From positions 1 through 47,367 of the forward strand of contig NZ_JAFBDQ010000019.1 in the NCBI RefSeq assembly GCF_016908315.1: a stretch of 47,367 nt of DNA, written 5' to 3'. The notes under the pieces were generated by a model. That model ran no database searches, had not been told where the DNA came from, and saw only the letters and a program-made list of their open reading frames with translations. This document shows positions 43,368 through 47,367 of this stretch, piece by piece (the stretch's first letter is position 1; each line of letters opens with the position of its first letter). A program made the position numbers and the translations under genes. Source of the DNA: Halanaerobacter jeridensis. Its GTDB lineage: Bacteria > Bacillota > Halanaerobiia > Halobacteroidales > Halobacteroidaceae.

Positions 43368-43517
43368 TTAATCATAAAATTTGTTAATTAATTCATCTAA
43401 TTTACGGCTAATTTTAATCATTTCTTCCTTGCTCAGAGCTTCATTATTTTGACTGGCTTGATTTAATTTGTCTCTTAATTTTTCAATTTCTTTTTTTAGT
43501 TCAGCTTTATTATTCAT
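43368..43517 (-). CDS. spo0E: Spo0E-like sporulation regulatory protein
   Basis: A 49-residue gene on the reverse strand. Its sequence starts MNNKAELKKEIEKLRDKLNQ and ends with the family signature SRKLDELINKFYD. Proteins of this kind (Spo0E, YisI, YnzD) form a helical hairpin and remove phosphate from Spo0A-P, so restraining sporulation. The conserved pattern is IexLRxxL...S..LDxLI..F/Y, and it matches well. GGGGG lies 11-12 bases before the ATG, a bit far. The gene fits the spore-forming character shown by dpaAB. Which paralogue it is cannot be told. Confidence 0.85.
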   Translation of the reverse strand: MNNKAELKKEIEKLRDKLNQASQNNEALSKEEMIKISRKLDELINKFYD

Positions 43518-43617
43518 TAAAACATAAAACCCCCAGTTTAGAATATAGTTAATAATTGTTGCAACTTTAGTTTGACTATGATTTAATTTAATTATGCATT
43601 ATTTAAAAAGAAAACTC

Positions 43618-43652
43618 TTGTATTTTTATACTTTGTTATGTATAATTATTAA
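43618..43652 (+). promoter_or_regulatory. argC promoter with a candidate ARG box
   Basis: TTGTAT (43618-43623), 17 bases, then a perfect TATAAT (43641-43646). ATGTATAATTATTAA (43638-43652) overlaps the -10 and resembles half of the AT-rich ArgR operator pattern, so repression by arginine is plausible. The operator match is weak. Confidence 0.55.
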
Positions 43653-43685
43653 CAACTTGATTATTTTTATCAGGAGGGATTTTCA

Positions 43686-44717
43686 ATGAAAGTAAGTATT
43701 ATAGGAGCAACAGGTTATACTGGAGCTGAATTAATTCGCTTATTAACTCAACATCCTCAAGTTGAGGTAGAAATTATTACTTCTAATAGTTTTGTAGGGA
43801 AAAAAATTTCAGATATTTATCCCAATTTAACAGGAATTATAGATATGAAGTGTAAAGAATTAAATGTAGAAGAGATTGCTGAAAAAACTGAAGTTGCCTT
43901 TACGGCTTTACCCCATGGCGTGTCAATGGATATTGTACCGCAATTAGTAGAGCGAGGTTTAAAAGTGATTGATTTAAGTGGTGATTATCGCTATCAAGAT
44001 TTAGATACTTATCAAGCGTGGTATAAAGAACACAGTAGTCCTGAGCTATTAGCAAAGGGGACTTATGGTTTAGCAGAATATAATAGCTTAAAAATTAAAG
44101 ATAGTAGTTTAGTAGCTAATCCAGGTTGTTATCCTACTGCATCTTTATTGGCTTTAATGCCTTTAGTAGAAAATTCTTTAGTTGAAAAAGAAGGGATTAT
44201 AGTTGATGCTAAATCAGGTACTACTGGTGCAGGAAGAAAATTATCCCGGGGAACGCATTTTTCGGAGACCGAAGGTAATTTTAAAGCTTATAAAGTAGCC
44301 AATCATCGTCATAGATCAGAAATAGAAGAAAAATTATCTTTGGCCCAAACTGATGATGTGCAGCTTACTTTTACTCCTCATTTGTTGCCGGCTAAAAGAG
44401 GTATTTTAGCTACTATTTATGCAGACTTGGCTTGTGATAAGTCTACCGAAGAATTAATTCATTATTATCATGAATTTTATGATGGAGCTAATTTTGTGCG
44501 AATTTTAGATAATAAATTACCACAGTTAAAGTATGTAGTAGGTTCTAATTATTGTGATATTGGAGTAAAAGTAGATCAAGAGCGAAATCAAGTTATTATT
44601 ATTTCAGCAATTGACAATTTGATTAAAGGTTCCGCTGGTCAAGCAATTCAAAATTTGAATTTAATGGCTGGTTGGGATGAGACACCAGGGTTGAAACAGA
44701 TAGGAATGTATTTATAG
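43686..44717 (+). CDS. argC: N-acetyl-gamma-glutamyl-phosphate reductase
   Basis: NADPH-dependent third step of arginine synthesis. The 343-residue protein has VSIIGATGYTGAELIRLL at the NADP site, the active-site motif NPGCYPT with Cys148, GTTGAGR and the late HRHRSEIE with the catalytic His. AGGAGGG precedes the ATG. In most Firmicutes argC heads argCJBD, but here a terminator follows directly and the next gene is unrelated, so it is a lone gene. Confidence 0.95.
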   Translation: MKVSIIGATGYTGAELIRLLTQHPQVEVEIITSNSFVGKKISDIYPNLTGIIDMKCKELNVEEIAEKTEVAFTALPHGVSMDIVPQLVERGLKVIDLSGDYRYQDLDTYQAWYKEHSSPELLAKGTYGLAEYNSLKIKDSSLVANPGCYPTASLLALMPLVENSLVEKEGIIVDAKSGTTGAGRKLSRGTHFSETEGNFKAYKVANHRHRSEIEEKLSLAQTDDVQLTFTPHLLPAKRGILATIYADLACDKSTEELIHYYHEFYDGANFVRILDNKLPQLKYVVGSNYCDIGVKVDQERNQVIIISAIDNLIKGSAGQAIQNLNLMAGWDETPGLKQIGMYL

Positions 44718-44720
44718 ATT

Positions 44721-44757
44721 TTCAGCTGTGAGTTAAAAACTTGCAGCTGATTTTTTT
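44721..44757 (+). terminator. Terminator after argC
   Basis: Stem TCAGCTGTGAGTT / AACTTGCAGCTGA (one or two irregular pairs) followed by TTTTTTTATTTTTT. Confidence 0.88.
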
Positions 44758-44782
44758 ATTTTTTGTGAGGTTATAATCCATA

Positions 44783-44831
44783 AATTTATTTACATAATTA
44801 TACTATATTAAACTTATTATGTAAATAAATT
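44783..44831 (+). repeat. Perfect 15-bp inverted repeat upstream of the beta-barrel gene
   Basis: AATTTATTTACATAA (44783-44797) and TTATGTAAATAAATT (44817-44831) are exact reverse complements, separated by 19 bases that include TATACTATATT. It could be a regulator-binding site around a promoter or a long RNA hairpin. No T run follows. Confidence 0.75.
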
Positions 44832-44840
44832 ATTTTTAAA

Positions 44841-44953
44841 TAGAGCTGTGAAATATAACTTATATGTGGTTGCCTCAGTTATATGGAGTGAATGGCAAAC
44901 CCACCTGTAGTCTTAACAAAGATTACAGTTTTTTTATTTTTTGCATAGCTCTA
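44841..44953 (+). ncRNA. Structured leader with H-type pseudoknot and terminator (unrecognised riboswitch-like element)
   Basis: ATATAACT (44853-44860) pairs with AGTTATAT (44877-44884), and GTGGTTGCC (44866-44874) pairs with GGCAA and CCAC of 44894-44904 (a two-base bulge). The order a-b-a'-b' makes a classic H-type pseudoknot with loops TATAT, TC and GGAGTGAAT. One base later a terminator stem CTGTAGTCTT / AAGATTACAG plus T7 follows (44905-44935). An outer pair TAGAGCTGTG (44841-44850) with CATAGCTCTA (44944-44953) encloses everything. The next gene starts 19 bases after it. I know no class with these bases. Confidence 0.65.
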
Positions 44954-44971
44954 TAAATAGGGGGAATGAAA

Positions 44972-45640
44972 ATGAAGAAAATGATTTTATTAGTATTAAT
45001 GATGATTGTAGTCAGTTCAGTAGTGGTAGAAGCTAAAGGAAAAGGTGGAAGTATTGAAATTGTTGGAGGGGCTAAAGTGGCAAAATTAGATTATGCACTC
45101 AAAATTAATGGTAACGAAGTAGATTGGTCTAAGCAAAGTGAAGCAGTTATAGATAATTTAAGTAAGCCGACAGGAGTTTATTTAGGTGGTATTTATTGGG
45201 TGACTAACAATAAAGGAATTGAGATAGGAGTAAGTTCTTTGGGAAGTTCATTTTCAGGAACTATCGACGGTAAAGCAACTGAAAAGACAAATGAATTCAT
45301 AGAAATTTATGGAAAGTATAATTATCAAGCCAATCAATATTTTAGATTTAATGCAGGGCTTACATATTGTTCATTTAGCGAAGAAGATAAAATAGCAGCA
45401 GAAAATTTTTCGGAAGTAGTAGAAGAAGGATCTGGTGTAGGGCTTAATGTAGGAGCAGGAATGAAATTACCTGTAACAGATAATTTATCATTAACCGGAG
45501 AAGTCAACTATAGTCTGTTAAATATTATGATTGACCAAGGTTATGATCATAACAAAGATAAGCTAGTTAGATTAGACTATGATCGAGAATATGTGTTAAA
45601 CCCGCTTGCTGCTAAAATAGGAATTAGTTATCGGTTTTAG
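44972..45640 (+). CDS. Secreted outer-membrane beta-barrel-like protein
   Basis: A 222-residue exported protein. The signal peptide MKKMILLVLMMIVVSSVVVEA is followed by KGKGGSIEIVGG. The rest shows alternating strands with Gly/Tyr/Asn turns, such as GVYLGGIYWVTNNKGIEIGVSSLG, FIEIYGKYNYQANQYFRFNAGLTY and GVGLNVGAGMKLPVTDNLSLTGEV. It ends in KIGISYRF, with the terminal Phe typical of outer-membrane barrels (OmpA/OmpW-like small barrels of about eight strands). The ATG at 44972 lies 7 bases after TAGGGGG; an ATG at 44966 is too close. This agrees with the double membrane of Halanaerobiales. The gene sits behind the structured leader described above. Confidence 0.8.
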   Translation: MKKMILLVLMMIVVSSVVVEAKGKGGSIEIVGGAKVAKLDYALKINGNEVDWSKQSEAVIDNLSKPTGVYLGGIYWVTNNKGIEIGVSSLGSSFSGTIDGKATEKTNEFIEIYGKYNYQANQYFRFNAGLTYCSFSEEDKIAAENFSEVVEEGSGVGLNVGAGMKLPVTDNLSLTGEVNYSLLNIMIDQGYDHNKDKLVRLDYDREYVLNPLAAKIGISYRF

Positions 45641-45679
45641 GAGAGAATAATAATTATTAAAAAGTAGGAGCTGAAGCCA

Positions 45680-47367
45680 ATGAAAAGATATAGGAAATTA
45701 TTAATTTCATTATTGCTATTAGGAGTCATTATAATTGCTGTTGGAATGAGTTTTAATCCACTTAATGGAGAAACAGTAGAAATAAAAGATGATAGTTTTG
45801 AAAAGGCAGTCAGAACGATTATAGATAAACCATTTGGTTCAATAAGCAAAAGTGATGTAGCTCAAATAAAAGAAATTCATGTTCAAGGTGATGCAGTAGA
45901 TACAGGAGCGAGATGGAAGCGGATAGGTAAGATTAAAAGTTTAGATGGGATTGAGCATTTCAAGAATTTAGAGATTTTATATATTGTTAGATCAGATGTA
46001 GAGAATATAAGTGGGCTACATGGATTAAAAAAATTGAAGGAAATAATTTTGATGAGTAATGAAATAAAAGATATAAGTTCTTTAAAAAATTTACCTAATT
46101 TAAAAGATTTAGCTCTTACGGGAAATGAGATTGAGGATTTAGAATCTTTACCTCAGATTACTAGTTTAGAAGAGTTGATATTGGGAAATAATGAAATAAA
46201 AGATATAACCCCTTTAGCTAAGTTAAATAATTTAGAAGAGTTATATTTAGGGGGGAATAATATAAAAAATACAAATCCATTATCAAACTTAGTTAATTTA
46301 ACGTTTTTATCTATTTTAGATAATGAAATAAAAGATATAAGCCCATTATCTAAATTATCTTCATTAAAATATTTAAATATTAATAAAAATCAAATTAAAA
46401 ATATAGATTCTTTAGGTGAATTAAAGAATCTATATGGTCTAAGTATGAAAGATAATCAAATAAAAGATATAACTCCTTTAGCTAATTTGAAGAATTTAAA
46501 TTCAGTAAAAATGTATCGTAATAATCTTGAGAAAGGAAATCAATTCAAATTAAGCTTAGTAATCAATCAATTACAGAGTAGAGGAGTAGAAGTAGATTAT
46601 GAAGATTATTGGATAGATAAAAAGTTTGAGTTAGTTATTGATGAAGGTCAAGGAGATATAGATATAAGCTATCAAGGGGATCAGACTATTAAGTGTAAAG
46701 CAGAGCCCCGGAAGGGTTGGTATTTTGACCATTGGGAAGGAACAAAATCTAAAAAAGGCAATCCGGTTAAGTTACAAATAAAAGAAGGCAGCAGTAAAAA
46801 GCTCAGAGCTGTATTTAAAGAAAAAGATCCAGCAGTAGATAAAGAAATCGTCTTTAAAGATATAGTTTTAGAGAAATTAATTCGGAATAAGATAGGTAAA
46901 GAATCTGGATCACTTATGAAAAGTGATTTAAGAGGAATTGAGGAATTAAAGGAAAAAGAAGAAATAGGAGATATAGAGTTCTTGAATGGGATTCAATATT
47001 TGAAAGATTTGAGGAGTTTAGAATTGGAAGGAAATGAAATCAAGGATATAACTGTGTTATCAGAATTAAAAAAGTTAGAAAGACTTAATCTTAATCAAAA
47101 TGAAATAAGAGATATAACTTCTTTATCAGGTTTAAATAATTTAAAAAGATTAGAACTATCTAGTAATAGATTAAATGAAATAGATTCTTTAGAATCTTTA
47201 GTAACTTTAATTTATTTAGATATTGGAGGGAATAAGGTAAAAAAATTAAATAATTTAAAAAAATTATTAATTAATGGGAATGAAATAACAAATATAAATC
47301 CTATAGTAAATTTAAAAAAATTAAATAAATTAAGCTTAGCTTTAAATAAAATAAAAGATATAAATAT
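45680..47367 (+). CDS. Leucine-rich-repeat surface protein with InlB-B-like domain (partial, runs off the window)
   Basis: An open frame from ATG 45680 (TAGGAG nine bases upstream) to the window end, 562 codons without a stop. MKRYRKLLISLLLLGVIIIAVGMSF is a signal peptide or anchor. A cap region (DDSFEKAVRTIIDK) is followed by about nine SDS22/internalin-type repeats of 21-22 residues (L..L..L.L..NEIKDI.PL..L). A domain with KAEPRKGWYFDHWEG and LRAVF then resembles the InlB B-repeat. After it a second cap (VLEKLIRNKIG) and a second run of repeats start. It lies 39 bases after the beta-barrel gene and is probably cotranscribed. It likely binds proteins or sugars on the cell surface; the ligand is unknown. 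Confidence 0.88.
   Translation, partial: MKRYRKLLISLLLLGVIIIAVGMSFNPLNGETVEIKDDSFEKAVRTIIDKPFGSISKSDVAQIKEIHVQGDAVDTGARWKRIGKIKSLDGIEHFKNLEILYIVRSDVENISGLHGLKKLKEIILMSNEIKDISSLKNLPNLKDLALTGNEIEDLESLPQITSLEELILGNNEIKDITPLAKLNNLEELYLGGNNIKNTNPLSNLVNLTFLSILDNEIKDISPLSKLSSLKYLNINKNQIKNIDSLGELKNLYGLSMKDNQIKDITPLANLKNLNSVKMYRNNLEKGNQFKLSLVINQLQSRGVEVDYEDYWIDKKFELVIDEGQGDIDISYQGDQTIKCKAEPRKGWYFDHWEGTKSKKGNPVKLQIKEGSSKKLRAVFKEKDPAVDKEIVFKDIVLEKLIRNKIGKESGSLMKSDLRGIEELKEKEEIGDIEFLNGIQYLKDLRSLELEGNEIKDITVLSELKKLERLNLNQNEIRDITSLSGLNNLKRLELSSNRLNEIDSLESLVTLIYLDIGGNKVKKLNNLKKLLINGNEITNINPIVNLKKLNKLSLALNKIKDIN

Overview
The window looks like a chromosomal segment of a halophilic, anaerobic, spore-forming, low-GC Firmicute, most likely of the order Halanaerobiales (Halobacteroidaceae-like). 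The evidence is: AT-rich DNA with strong AGGAGG ribosome sites and frequent TTG/GTG starts; sporulation genes (dipicolinate synthase dpaAB and a small Spo0E-type protein); acidic protein surfaces; fermentative enzymes (NfnAB, NADP glutamate dehydrogenase, a 2-hydroxyacyl-CoA-dehydratase-like pair); and a small secreted beta-barrel protein ending in Phe, as expected of a diderm Firmicute. The genus assignment is inference. I saw no tRNA, rRNA, insertion sequence, prophage or CRISPR array.

Layout. 1-6.7 kb: a lysine/dipicolinate locus. A lysine riboswitch with its terminator precedes dapB, followed by a sigma-K-like promoter, dpaA, dpaB, asd, dapG and dapA. The aspartokinase gene dapG is broken near 4706 by an apparent 13-base loss. 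7-10.5 kb: ribonuclease J, then a dehydratase-D-subunit-like protein with its ATP-dependent activator. 10.8-13.6 kb: queC-queD-queE-folE2, which makes preQ0 from GTP. 13.7-17.4 kb: a small orphan gene, an NfeD/SPFH membrane pair and a chemoreceptor with a sensor domain at its C-terminus. 17.7-23.2 kb: NfnAB and glutamate dehydrogenase (redox and nitrogen), then a divergently read TrxB and two-domain protein disulfide oxidoreductase. 23.4-30.4 kb: an HD-GYP protein, YjfB, TepA-YlzJ, a Na/Pi transporter, UppP and FtsK/SpoIIIE. 30.5-36.3 kb: a GntR/UTRA regulator and a complete BmpA-type nucleoside ABC importer. 36.4-43.5 kb: RodZ, a CPBP protease, a divergent CLC-like channel, SurE, small membrane proteins, a SNF2 helicase and Spo0E. 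43.7 kb to the end: a lone argC, a structured leader with a beta-barrel gene, and a leucine-rich-repeat protein running off the window.

The least explained parts lie between genes. (i) Four copies of a conserved element (GATTGC, 37-38 nt, ACGGAG) all point the same way, all start just after a stop codon, and are all followed by hairpins (3.2, 10.6, 13.6 and 32.6 kb). (ii) An H-type pseudoknot followed by an intrinsic terminator sits upstream of the beta-barrel gene (44.85-44.94 kb) and looks like a riboswitch of a class I do not recognise. (iii) A 12-nt tandem repeat that forms a long inverted repeat precedes bmpA.
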